A program made the position numbers and the translations under genes. Below are positions 1 through 11,800 of a stretch of 64,000 nucleotides of DNA, piece by piece. This stretch comes from Trichoplax sp. H2. Its lineage: Eukaryota; Placozoa; Uniplacotomia; Trichoplacea. The stretch's first letter is position 1. Each line of letters opens with the position of its first letter. The notes under the pieces were generated by a model. That model was not told the origin of the DNA. It searched no databases and was given only the letters and a program-made list of their open reading frames with translations. Location: the NCBI GenBank assembly GCA_003344405.1, contig NOWV01000012.1, positions 124,001-188,000 of the forward strand. Direction: 5' to 3'.

Positions 1-1305
1 TATAAATTCGTTTTGAACTATTGTAGATATTGAAGAAATAAGAAGTTGAAGAATCGCGATCAGATATTTCGTGAGATAATTTTATTATGTCTCCACCTAA
101 CTTGCAGTCGAAATTAAATTGTTACAAACTTACAAATAATGACGAAGTGTCGCAAAATTTCAAATTAATTACCTTATAACCTTTTTATATTCGCTCTTAT
201 TTTAATGAGAATAAACAGTTATTCTTATGAAGAATTACCTATGGAAATAACTCCCAACATGGAAAGGGAAGTACTCGTATAACACATTTAGACTAAAATA
301 GAAATATTTTTCTATCTAATAACGTAGTCTATCCGCCACTAGAAATACGATCATTTCTCAAATAATGGTCTTAGAATATATACCTTTCACTAGTCCTGCA
401 ATCTACTTTGCTACGGGCATATTCGATATTAGACATCGTAACGCTGTCAGCATATAGAAATATGCAAGAATTCACAGAAGTGTGGATGAAATCTTATACC
501 AATAATCATTTAATCTGCCTCAATTATTAATAGCAAAAGTAATGTAAGGTATCAAGATATACGCCAGTCGCTAAATTATGCTATAATTTTCTAACTTTGA
601 CCATTATCTATCATAACGTAGCATTAGGTGAGCATTACATAAAGAACAGTAGAACAAGAGAGAATACGTGTATGTTTAAAATTAAATTTATGCTAGAAAA
701 ATGACTCATGCTACTATTATTGATATGAAATATCAACATTTTATAAATTAGTCACGCGAAATCGGCAAACTTGCTGTGTTACTAGGTCATTGCATGCTAT
801 GTAGTCGTCTACGTACAGTGTGACATACAAACACGCTGCGCCTGCTTACCTGCCTGAGGTATGCATTTAATAAAGCAAATCTTAGTAACTTTGCATATGC
901 CTGAAAGTACGAAGAGAGCATTTTATTTCAATTTATTTCTAAAAGGAAATAATGCAAATCCTCAATTCTAAAAGGTAGTATTGAAATACTTTTGAAATAA
1001 TTGACAACAAAATCATTAGGATCTTCTTTGATCATTAGTCTCAACGATCACATGAATAGACTGGCGCTTGTATTATTCGTAATACTGTAATTGTATAGGT
1101 GATATAGTGGACTAAGTACATCAATTGATTCACATTACATCATCGCTCATATTAAGTTGAAAGTAGAGAATTTAATTTACGATATCTACATTCGTTTTTG
1201 TACAGCTGGGTGGTCGCGATGTCACGAAAGAAAAGAATAATCCAGAGTGACTGCCTAAAATAGTAATACTTTAATAAAAAATTACTAGCACTTGCTCCTA
1301 CACGA
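1..1305. other. 3' flank of DNAJC8, no gene recognised
   Basis: AT-rich sequence downstream of the DNAJC8 stop codon. I find no conserved protein segment on either strand and no tRNA-like boxes. The part nearest 1305 is probably the DNAJC8 3' UTR. Confidence 0.5.
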
Positions 1306-4300
1306 TTAACGCTTCTCAGGTTTTAAGGTTGGAGGTTTGAAAGCCGTCTTTTGATACTTTTCTTTATGTTTACTAACTCCTCCAGTTTTAAAATTCCTCC
1401 AATTATCAACTCTGTTCGTTCGAGATTTCTAAATATGCAATAAAGAGGAATTACAGTTACTATATGAAGAAAATCTATCAGCGTAGGGATGCAGTAAAAT
1501 TTCTTTAGATAACTCAACGCTGGCAATTCATCTATACTATTTTCTTGTTTATACCGTATTTATGTAATAGTATAATCTTGAATTCATACATAGTTCACGC
1601 TATAATTGTTTATCGGTTGATACATAAATACGATAGGATATAGGTATACAGTCAGTTACCTCCCAAGCATCTTTGAACTTTGCCTCCTTCTTTTTTCTTT
1701 CTTCTTCTACTATTTCTTCGTTCCTTTGACGCTTTCTACAAAGAGATTAAATTAACTAAACGTGCATCTATAAAAGATAACTTTGAAACATCTAATGCAT
1801 ATAAACAGGTAGTGCGCAATGATATCTTTAATAGATAAACTATTCCGATTTTAAGAGCTCCAAATTGATGTTTTTAAATTACTTTTCTTCGGTTTCTCTC
1901 CTTTCTAATTGCTTTCTTCTTAATTCGTAGTCGGCAAACAATTTAACTGTAGTGTTACGAACGAATTTCTTCATCTAGATATGTAAAAGAATTACTCCAA
2001 TTTAATTTTAAAATAGCATACAATCTTGGCTAAATTTTCATATCTTTCTTCCGATATCAAACGTTGTTACCAATTCAGGGTCTTTATCTTCCTCTATAGG
2101 TAAGTTGCCTAACTTTTTCGCCTCCTTACGCTTATCAGATAACTAAAACAGCATGATAATGTGGTGGGTGAAAGGTGATCAGTATTGCTACTTAATATAT
2201 ATATACTAAAAATCTAAAATTGTATTTCTATCGCACAAATACATGTTCAGAATAGCATTATATTGTATGAATATGATAGGCATAAGATTTTTACTTTTTT
2301 ACTGGATAGGGCCTTGGCATCTTCTATAATTTGCAATATTTTCTTAGTTTCATCTTCATCTTCCAATAATTTATAAGCTTTACTAATAGCTATCAGGAAA
2401 TAAATAACGTATCAATACATTGTATAGCTAACGAATCATTGTATGCTCGCATATTCATTTTGGCTAAAAATTAGGTCGAAAGACATTTTCATCATAAATA
2501 AGCATAATTGATAGTAACTGTTATATGTTGCAGATACAGTCAAAAATACTAGCACGGACTATCCTAATAATTATTTTAGGTTTCAACTCCGAAATTGATA
2601 AAATTTTTAGCTTGCCGAGACTACTGGCCTGCTGCAGTTTTAACAGCCGTGTTACTAGGAAACTGGTAGGGATTATTGAATGACTTTTAAGAAATTGCCG
2701 AAATGTTTTCAAACCATTTGCTAAATTAACAAGAGTCTACTATTCATACAGTGTAATATTAATCATCTTGTGCTTAATCAAGTACCGTAGTATCCCTAGA
2801 AATACACAAGCACGGGCAAAATTCTGCTGTATGAATAATGTAGGATTATTTACATTTACTTATTTAGATTACACACATTAAGATCTCACCATCAAACGCT
2901 TTACGAGCTGATTCTTCTCGTTCTAGATTCTTGTCAGGATGTACCAGTATAGAGAGCTAATAAGAGAATAGGATTTTCCAAAATGATTACAATCGAATTA
3001 GCGTTGGTATGCGTCCATTGTACAGTATGGCGACAAATCGTATATAAAGAACATTTGTAAAATTAAGATGGATACATGAACGCGATTTAAACTCTTTGTT
3101 ACTGTAAAGTAAAATAAACTTTGTAGGAGGTAGTGTTATTATCATAATCAATTTATTACCGTTCGATATTTTTTCTTCAGTTCGGTTTTATCGGCTGAAG
3201 GATCAGCTTGCAATACCTGAAAATGTGTAAAATAAAGATAAGATTTCAACTTGATGGAATACGTTATCAAAGACGATATAGATTGCATATTGTAGTGCAA
3301 TAGTAAGACACTACATCGGTGTCCAAAAAGTTCAAGCCGCAATTTTGTACACTGTATTTTGAAGTTGAGTAGTTGAAGCGGATTTAAAAATGATAACGTG
3401 CTGGCTTATAGACAGTATTATTGTCTTTATCAAATGCTATATTCCAACATATTATTATAATACAGTAGTGGCAAAGGACGTAGAAATGATAGTACGCAGC
3501 ACTAACTAGTTGAAAGCAGTGTGTTTGTCGCTAGCTATCTGGTGAATTAGACCATATCATGACGCATAATCAACGTTAATTATAATCCGAGTTAGCAGTG
3601 TATCATGTACATGTATATCAAGACTTTAGCTAAGCTTCCAATAATAATCAAATCATTAAAACTTTAAAAGTAAGATAACCCTACAGTATCTTGTACAATA
3701 TTGTTTGAGGTAAGCTGAATTTTGTGAATAAGGTTTTAATGGTAGTATTGTACGCTTGAACATGATTAGCAATAACTCACTACAAAGGTGAATGACAGTA
3801 AATTTTTTATATTATAAGATTAAGTACATATACATCCTATTTGCCGATGAACTAATGATTTGTATTGTTGATGAGTCAGTTGAAAGGAGAAGACTGCATG
3901 TAAGAGCCCTGGTAAGAATGTAAAGTACATGTCGACATGATCAAATGTAAGGATTTCCAAAATAGCGAGTGATTTTTTTGGATATGTTGTACACGTACAT
4001 ATATTGTATAGTCAAGGTAATGATCTAGGTATTTTACAGTTACAGTACAATACAATGATGAAAAATGATGATACGGCTAAGTTACAAACCTCGAAAGGGT
4101 TTAGATTAAGATAACTGGATCCAGGTTTAGTGAGGCGTTGAATTTGTTGCTCACTTGTTAGTACGGAATCGCGTTTTTCAATAGCTTTGACCTAAAATGG
4201 AATGGTAATGACAGAATTGGGTAGATTGAGCTTTGAGCCCTTTTCACCAGGCAACGAAAATACGAGTATGCCCATCGATGATTATGCAATCGTTTGGGAG

Positions 4301-4372
4301 AGATATTACCTCTGTCAGGAAATTCTTGAAACTATCATCTGGTGGATTTTGATTCGTTCCGCCACTTGCCAT
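1306..4372 (-). CDS. DNAJC8: DnaJ homologue subfamily C member 8 (DNAJC8/SPF31)
   Basis: Nine exons, 5' to 3' on the minus strand: 4372-4310, 4191-4090, 3216-3160, 2956-2890, 2389-2295, 2142-2071, 1974-1883, 1735-1660, 1428-1306; 248 aa against 253 in human. What is seen: N-terminal block VKAIEKRDSVLTSEQQIQRL, then LNPFEVLQADPSADKTELKK, then the J domain with the HPD tripeptide at residues 80-82 (LSILVHPDKN). A long basic helical region follows, and the C-terminus contains RVDNWRNF and FKPPTLKPEKR. The known family is a nuclear J-protein associated with the spliceosome that stimulates Hsp70 ATPase through HPD. All splice phases agree, and the start is the only ATG that fits the family N-terminus. 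Exon 1 exists in a second copy upstream (5319-5381) differing at residue 4 (Gly/Asp), so which copy is used cannot be told. GTAC palindromes begin about 130 bases upstream of the ATG. Confidence 0.95.
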
Positions 4373-4499
4373 ATTGAATGCTTGCAGTTGCTATCAACAG
4401 CAATTTTACACCTTCCAACGATTGGATCATTGATGGACAATTTCACCTTGATCCATTGGATTGGCGGGTACAGTGAAAAGCGCACCAAGATTGTGTGCG

Positions 4500-4860
4500 A
4501 ACAGTTCAGTCCACTGTATACTGTAGCTGTCCTCGTACCGTACACTGTACTGTGTACGGTACGTACAGTACAGTACTGTGGCGGCTACAGTACGGTACGA
4601 CGGATGGAAAACTGGGGTGACATTTTCAATTGAAAAGACTGTACAGTGTACAGTACTGTATTGTACAGTATACTGTACACTATACACTGTACTATATTGT
4701 CATTCAATGTACTGTACAGTACACTGTACTGTACAATAGTCAATACGCTACTTTACAGTACCGAGTACTGTGAACTGTACAGGGTACTGTAAGTATTATA
4801 CTGTAAAGTCGCTCAGTTATACTGTATTTGTAAGGCACTGAAATATACTGTACATACTCT
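4500..4860. repeat. GTAC palindrome cluster upstream of DNAJC8 (copy 1)
   Basis: Dense overlapping self-complementary words built from TACAGTAC, TGTACAGT and GTACAGTACTGTAC, with a sub-element GGCGGCTACAGTACGGT. The cluster sits immediately 5' of DNAJC8 exon 1. The words can form hairpins or cruciforms. Confidence 0.85.
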
Positions 4861-5039
4861 CGTTGTGCAACAAACCTCAAATTAAGAACTGTATCTCTAA
4901 AAAAGGACTACTCTACAGTACTGCATGTCTGCATACAGTAATCAGGATTAATCATGAAAACAAAGAAAACCTCTAGGGATATTTTCTTTCTTTTACCTCG
5001 ATGGGAAAAACCCAGTTCACCTTTCAATTTTTAACTGAG

Positions 5040-5244
5040 GCACTAACTGAGATACAGTACTGAAAGCAACAGAGATTGTTTTCCTTCACTCAGGCACTAA
5101 CTGAAATACCGTACTGAAAGCAACAGAGATTGTTGTTTTGGTTCGCTGAGGCGCTTACTGAAATACAGTACGGAAAGCAACAGAGATTGCTTTCCTTCGC
5201 TTGGGCACTTACTGAAATACAGTACTGAAAGCAACAGAGATTGT
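5040..5244. repeat. Minisatellite array 1 (about 55-57-base unit)
   Basis: Four tandem copies, anchored near 5050, 5105, 5161 and 5217, of a unit containing ACAGTACTGAAAGCAACAGA, then GATTGT, a T-rich stretch and a variable TTCGCTGAGGCACTTACTGA end. The array runs into the gap, so its real length is unknown. Confidence 0.9.
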
Positions 5245-5264
5245 NNNNNNNNNNNNNNNNNNNN
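5245..5264. other. Assembly gap (20 Ns)
   Basis: Twenty consecutive N bases interrupt the first minisatellite array exactly at the junction of the duplicated segments. This is the only gap in the window. Confidence 0.99.
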
Positions 5265-5318
5265 GAAAATACGAGTATGCCCATCGATGATTATGCAATC
5301 GTTTGGGAGAGATATTAC

Positions 5319-5381
5319 CTCTGTCAGGAAATTCTTGAAACTATCATCTGGTGGATTTTGATTCGTTCCGTCGCTTGCCAT
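5319..5381 (-). other. DNAJC8: Second copy of DNAJC8 exon 1
   Basis: A 63-base coding exon starting with ATG at 5381 and encoding MASDGTNQNPPDDSFKNFLT plus a terminal Glu, followed by a GTAATATC donor. The copy at 4310-4372 reads MASGG at its start and is otherwise identical in protein. Either could splice in phase 0 to the next exon at 4191. If both are real, this is an alternative first exon; if not, it is the other allele. Confidence 0.8.
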
Positions 5382-5519
5382 ATTGAATGCTTGCAGTTGC
5401 TATCAACAGCAATTTTACACCTTCCAACGATTGGATCATTGATGGACAATTTCACCTTGATCCATTGGATTGGCGGGTACAGTGAAAAGCGCACCAAGAT
5501 TGTGTGCGGACAGTTCAGT

Positions 5520-5970
5520 CCACTGTAGCTGTCCTCGTACCGTACACTGTACAGTGTACGGTACGTACAGTACAGTACTGTGGCGGCTACAGTACGGTAC
5601 GACGGATGGAAAATTGGGGTGACATTTTCAATTGAAAAGACTGTACAGTGTACAGTACTGTATTGTACAGTATACTGTACACTGTACACTGTACAGTACA
5701 GTACCGTGGCGGCTACAGTACGGTGGATGGAAAATTTCAGTTTTAATTGAAAAGACAGTACTGTACGGTACTGCACCGTACTGTACTGTACAGTGTACAG
5801 TATTGTCATTCAATATACTGTACACTGTACTGTACAATACAGTAGTCAATACGCTACTTTACAGTACTGAGTACTGTGAACTGTACAGGGTACTGTAAAC
5901 ATTATACTGTAAAGTCGCTCAGTTACACAGTATTTGTAAGGCACTGAAATATACTGTACAGTACAGTACT
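5520..5970. repeat. GTAC palindrome cluster upstream of DNAJC8 (copy 2)
   Basis: Same composition as the cluster at 4500-4860 but expanded: the GGCGGCTACAGTACGGT element occurs twice, each followed by GGATGGAAAA and ATTGAAAAGAC, so the block itself has duplicated internally. Confidence 0.85.
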
Positions 5971-6145
5971 GTACTGTACATACTCTCGTTGTGCAACAAA
6001 CCTCAAATTAAGAACTGTACAGTATCTCTAAAAAAGGACTACTGTACTGCATGTCTGCATACAGTAATCAGGATTAATCATGAAAACAAAGAAAACCTCT
6101 AGGGATATTTTCTTTTACCTCGATGGGAAAAACCCAGTTCACCAG

Positions 6146-6706
6146 AGGCACTAACTGAGATACAGTACTGAAAGCAACAGAGATTGTTTTCCTTCACTCA
6201 GGCACTAACTGAAATAACGTACTGAAAGCAACAGAGATTGTTGTTTTGGTTCGCTGAGGCGCTTACTGAAATACAGTACGGAAAGCAACAGAGATTGCTT
6301 TCCTTCGCTTGGGCACTTACTTAAATACAGTACTGAAAGCAACAGAGATAGTTGTTTTGGTTCGCTGAGGCACTTACTGAATACACTACTGAAAGTAACA
6401 GAGACTGTTGTTTTGGTTCGCTGAGGCACTTACTGAGGTACAATACTGAAAGCAACAGAGATTGTTGTTTTGGTTCACTGAGGCACTTACTGAGATACAG
6501 TACTGAAAGCAACTGAGATTGTCGTTTTGGTTCACTAAGGCACTAACTGAAATACAGTACTGAAAGCAACAGAGATTGTGCTTTTCGCTTACTAAGGCAC
6601 TAACTGAAATACAGTACTGAAAGCAACTGAGATTGTGCTTTTCGCTCACTAAGGCACTAATTGAAATACAGTACTGAAAGTAACAGAGATTGTTTTCGTT
6701 CGCTTG
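6146..6706. repeat. Minisatellite array 2 (about 55-58-base unit)
   Basis: Ten tandem copies of the same unit as array 1, anchored near 6159, 6214, 6269, 6325, 6380, 6436, 6492, 6550, 6608 and 6666. Units vary mainly in the linker (TTTTCCTTC, TTGTTTTGGTTC or GTGCTTTTCGC types). Each unit carries the core ATACAGTACTG, linking it to the dispersed GTAC palindromes. Confidence 0.93.
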
Positions 6707-8835
6707 AAAAATATTGAACATTGACAGTACTGTAGTGGCAATTTGACACACAGTATTAAGTGCTACAGTACCATGAAATAATACCATCAAAACGCCCGCA
6801 AGCAGCAGTTGAAATGACAACAAAAAGCTTCTCCAATGAATGAACTGCTGTTGCCTTCACTATATAGTCGGTACAGTAGCGCATTAACCATCATGAATTG
6901 CTAGATTATATAGTCATCATCACGCTATTCATGATGGGATTATGACTATTACAAGTTAAGACTATGTCAAATGAAGATGATGCATCACCACTTTAGGGCA
7001 TTGGAGGGCAAATTGAAGTATTTCAACTCTTCAATACGGTCCCAAACTAGACAGGCATGCTGGCAGGGATTACTAAAAGAATCCTGCTAATACGATACCG
7101 TCATAAAGTCCAAACAATATGATTGTAATGAAGTAGATGTCTTAGCATGTCGACTGCAGCTATGCTGTCCATTTTACTATATAGTAGGCCTACGAAAAGG
7201 AATCCCCCATTGAAAGGGACTTATTGTCAAATTGTCGTGGTCATCATCAAGCTAGTTGCAATAACTTTGAAATTGACTATACAAGCGGTAAATGAAATTA
7301 ACTCTAAATTACGGTATACTTAATTATTGTAAAATTTAATAATAATAATAGCAATAATAGATAGTCATATTAAAAATGAGATATCGGTCATAATAAATCA
7401 TATTTCCAAACCAGTCTAATGATAATTATCATCAGGGATTGCTCAATTCGTTCCTTCATGCACGATCGGCACACTTACAAAATTATTGTTCATATCCATA
7501 GTCCGTCTACTCACACTCAATCTTGTACAAAGAATTGACTCTGCACTATCGTTTTAAAACAAGATAGTGAGAAATACTGATTGAATAGGACAGGCTGTGA
7601 CAACTATTCAACGGTGTTGTCTTGTTGTTTGCTATTTAATTTGCATAATATATCAAAAATCCACCACATGCGTATCTTGATTCAATATTGATCTTTTGTT
7701 TATTCGCATTAATTAATGATAAATACAAGGTATTATTAATATTATCCTCTTGTTGAACAGTTATAGACTATTGGTAATCTTACTTTACCAAACGTTGACA
7801 AAAAATAGATAATTTTGCAATTGCTATGATAATAAATGGAAGATTGATAAAGGAAATTCTGTTGGGTTACCACGCAGTCTCGCTATAGGGTGCGCACCAT
7901 TCATTATTATTCTGATTATTATTTTTTGTTATTTTGATTTCCTTTATATTATATCATGAGAAAATTAGTAATCAAGCATTGGATCGATGCATACCCAGTA
8001 TTTGACATTTGCTAAAACAACAAAGTAGTATCATATTATTATCAAAGAGTACGACAATGAGCTGCATCAACAGTACTACATCTATTGCACTCAAACACCT
8101 CTAAGGAACGAGTTGAAATTTCTCTTAGATACTTCTGGTCTAGAGAATACCATTCTATAGTATATACTATAAATTAATTTCCATCTCGGTGGAATTGGTC
8201 TAAATATTTTTTTCTGCTCTTCCAACATTTTTTCCGTACTTTATTCATTTTTTTTTTGGTGTCCTCTGCTTGTTTCATGCAAGGCAAATCTACTGTAGCT
8301 GTAACTTGGGTAAGTATCGAATAAATCATATTAATGTAATAGAATAGAATGCCTGCCATTTTGTGTACTTTTACCATTATGCGCACACTGTATCTTGCTA
8401 AGATATACTGTAGGATGTATTTTTTCTTGAAATTAAATTAAGTGCAGTGCAATACAAACATTGAACACAATTTTCTATCAATTTTTCATCATTAATACTT
8501 ATTGTCTACTCGATACTTGTATCTTATTATTGCACTACTTTAGAGCTGAAATATTGATTAACTGCGATAATAAATTTTGAAGTTAGTATTATCTTCATTA
8601 ATATTTCCTCTTTTCAATTTACCCTTACCATAATTTACACTCGTACTTTGTAATTGATCGCAGTTTTATGTTTTATCTCTATCGTTCGTTTCCTTTTTCT
8701 CTTTTTAGTTTACAAAATATCATTTTATGATTGTTGGTTATCGAGTATCTTATCTCTATTTTTTGTCCATCTTAAATAGTTTGAACAACAGTCTCATTTT
8801 GCAAACAAAGATCATTCCTAAATTAATCAAGATAC
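6707..8835. other. Intergenic, between DNAJC8 and the QKI-like gene
   Basis: AT-rich, with no confidently recognised gene. A minus-strand open frame at 8174-8386 ends in a Lys-rich stretch (KKCWKSRKKYLDQFHRDGN) but matches no family I recognise and lacks a convincing partner exon. DNAJC8 and the QKI-like gene diverge here, so both promoters should lie in this stretch. Confidence 0.5.
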
Positions 8836-11800
8836 ATGGCGGGTGGTGGTAATAATCGTCAACGCTTTTCAACAACGACCTCAATTGCTGAATATTTGAA
8901 ACAGTTACTAAGGGATAAACACAATGTCTCTACTTGTGCTCCAAACACATTCCTTCACTGCGAACGCCTTCTCAATGAGGGTAAGTTTACTAAATTAAAA
9001 GTATTAATCAAAATTTCACTGCATCTTCTATCCTTGTACAGTAATCCGCTAAATTCTATTGTTACAAATCTACCCGCCATCAATCGTTGGAGATAATTGA
9101 TAACAGAATTATTGCGACCTTTGCTAGTAAAAGTTAATTTTTCCCATGATTAAAAGCTAAATGAATATTTCAAATTAAGTTACCAACATCTTAGCACTTT
9201 CTTTCATCGCTATAAATTATCGTTATTATCAATAGAATAAGATAATGAATAGAATATTTGTATATAATTATTGGATGTTTTGTTTCAACTTAGTCCAAAA
9301 TTCTGTCAACTATTAACACCATTTTTATCCATCGTAATCTCTTCATGAACAGTAAAATATTACTTGAAGCCATCATAATAATATTGGCTATAGATCTAAG
9401 TGCATTATCTAACTTGTATGCTATCAGACTGATTTATCCTTATTATTATTTGTTGTCCATCATTTTTTTTTGGACAAGTGGGTAAGCGATTAATGAAATT
9501 TAGCAACTGCTTTGTTTCTAGATTCATTAACAATGTTAAGATAAGTTGATTAACCCGACTATCAGTCTCCATGAACAAATATCAGTTCGTATTTAAGTCA
9601 TGACATGCCCGATAGAATATAGAATACCTATCTCTTTCCTATTGCTCTTTTTAAATAACGATCGCGTATTCTAAAATAAATCCGAATCCCCCTCCCTCTC
9701 AGAAAACGATGAGATCAAATTAAAATGAGTTGCATATTAAACTTGACAATTATATTTCTGTCAAGTACGTAATGGTCAAAAATTATGATAATTATAAGTA
9801 GCCGTACAGAAAATCGATCAAGTCTAGACGATACTCAAGTAGAAGCCATTTCATCCTTAAAGGCTATTATAGAATTTACAACCGAAGCAACATAACTATT
9901 ATTGTCATACGTAATTCGTTGATGAAAAGTAATGTACCGTAGTATCGCTTTGCCATTTGCCATATACAGTATTTAGCATTGAGTACTCGGTATAAAAACA
10001 GCTTAAAATAGTGCTCGCATCGTTCATTCCATCTCAGGGATGAAGCTAGGGTAGTAGCATTTTAGTCATATTTATCTGCCGCTTATTTAGTATTATTACT
10101 TGCTACAAAGGATATTAGAAAAGGTATTATTATATATTATCGAAAGGATTCGCTAGAGTAAATTCTTTAATTACCTTGTGTTGAGTACTCGTACCAAAAA
10201 ATAATTTTATGCAAAAAATGTAAGAAAAAGAGATAATAGTTGCATACACTTGGGCATAATATGTATTCATACAAATTTATTTTACGTTAATCCTACACAA
10301 TGTTAGTACTATAATTTAAAGAATATTAAATCAATTTCGTCTCACCGTTATTACCGCAATCTGGTTGCAAATGACCCAACTAAAGAGAATAATAAAGTTA
10401 CAGTTTCCTAAAGTAAAGTAATTGGCATTTTATCAATTGCTTGTCTGGTTACTAATCAATAGCGATAGTTAGTACTGTATTCCCATAAATTGAATTATAA
10501 ACCACATTGTATAAACCAGCTTGTGATTCCAATAAATCAGTTTAGCATCAGTCGATGCATAACAACAAGTCGCTCATTTACGTTCAATTTATTACACTAG
10601 TCTTCGATTATCTATTTCCATGTTTTGCATAGGATGCAACAGCTAAGGCTACCACGATACAACGTCGTTGATGTTGTATGACATGCGTTAATAATTTCCA
10701 ATTTCCATCATTTATCATTATTTTATTTCAATGGTTATTTTAAGCGCAATAGTTACACTAGTTCCTTTGTAGATATAATAGCGTAGGTGATGATGTTGAA
10801 TGATTGTACTGATTTTGGGCTATAAATCTACCAGTAAGCAAACCTATCCTGATCAATATAATTGAGGTTTTTAATTCTATATAATCTTAAATTTTGTGTT
10901 ACTAAATTAGAAAGCCAACAATACTTATATACTTATAATCGAATCGACAAAGTCTAAATAACTTTGTAAATCTCAATTTTTCATTAATTTAAAATACTTG
11001 AACTTTCACGATTACGGATTAAATCAAACACAAAACTGAATATGAACAAACTAAAATACTGAAGTCAGAAATGCAGTTGCTAATGAAGGCGCTATTCAAT
11101 AAATGGAATAATAGCAAGATTTTTAACGTAAATTATTATATTTGATCGTATGAGTGTGCAAAATTTTAAATTAGTAGATATTGATCAAGCCTATACAAAA
11201 ATCCTATAAAAAATTGATCGTTACTGTATTAATAAATTAGATTATCTTTCTAACTACTGTAATTACTAGAGTTACATAATGCAAAGCTTAAAGTTTAATT
11301 CTGTAACATAACAACATGCTACAAGTTAGTGTACGATCGATTTCATTATAATCATGTTATCACATCCAGATCGATAATTTGTCGCTATGTTAATCTATGG
11401 AGTGACATCTCACTAATGAATAAGCCATTAATTAGAAATAAAATACAAACTGCAAGTTGAAATAATAACTTTTCTTGCTTACTTTACTTTACGATGTTTA
11501 GTAATGATGGCGCATTGTTGCTAGTTGTATCATTCTACCTTTGCATATAAGTATGCGTAGGGAGTATTGATATTGGCTATCCTTATCATAATGGACAATA
11601 AACAGACTGATGCAATTTTTCTTTCAATTATTGTAATAATTAACATGTTATGATTAATTTTTAATTAAAATTCATAGATTGCTCAAACATATTCACAAAC
11701 ATTAATTTTATTAATTTGCCGTGAAATAACTGTATCGTTAGCACCATAGCTTAGATCGATACTTTAAGCTATAAATTAAAATATGATATACATATTTTAA

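Larger units (their letters stand above)
4256..6300. repeat. ~1-kb direct duplication carrying DNAJC8 exon 1 and 5' flank
   Basis: Sequence from about 4256 to 5244 recurs from 5265 onward at an offset of 1009 bases. Both copies hold DNAJC8 exon 1 with its donor site, the palindromic GTAC-rich flank, a shared segment near 4966-5026/6090-6142 and the start of the minisatellite. They differ by scattered substitutions, a 7-base deletion near 5527 and an insertion of about 100 bases of palindromic sequence near 5690-5790. The copies are separated by a run of Ns, so this may be two haplotypes laid end to end by the assembler rather than a genomic duplication. Confidence 0.85.

Noticed and set aside
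4202-4633. A 143-codon plus-strand open frame, repeated in part at 5241-5528
   Set aside because: It is antisense to DNAJC8 exon 1 and its palindromic flank; the duplication explains the second occurrence.
6386-6823. A 145-codon minus-strand open frame with repeated SVSAxxxQNNLCCFQYC units
   Set aside because: It is the 57-base minisatellite read in a frame where unit length is a multiple of three; no start context, no family, and other units break the frame.
8174-8386. Minus-strand open frame ending KKCWKSRKKYLDQFHRDGN
   Set aside because: Lys-rich and possibly a terminal exon, but no upstream exon, family or conserved motif could be identified. Kept only as a note.
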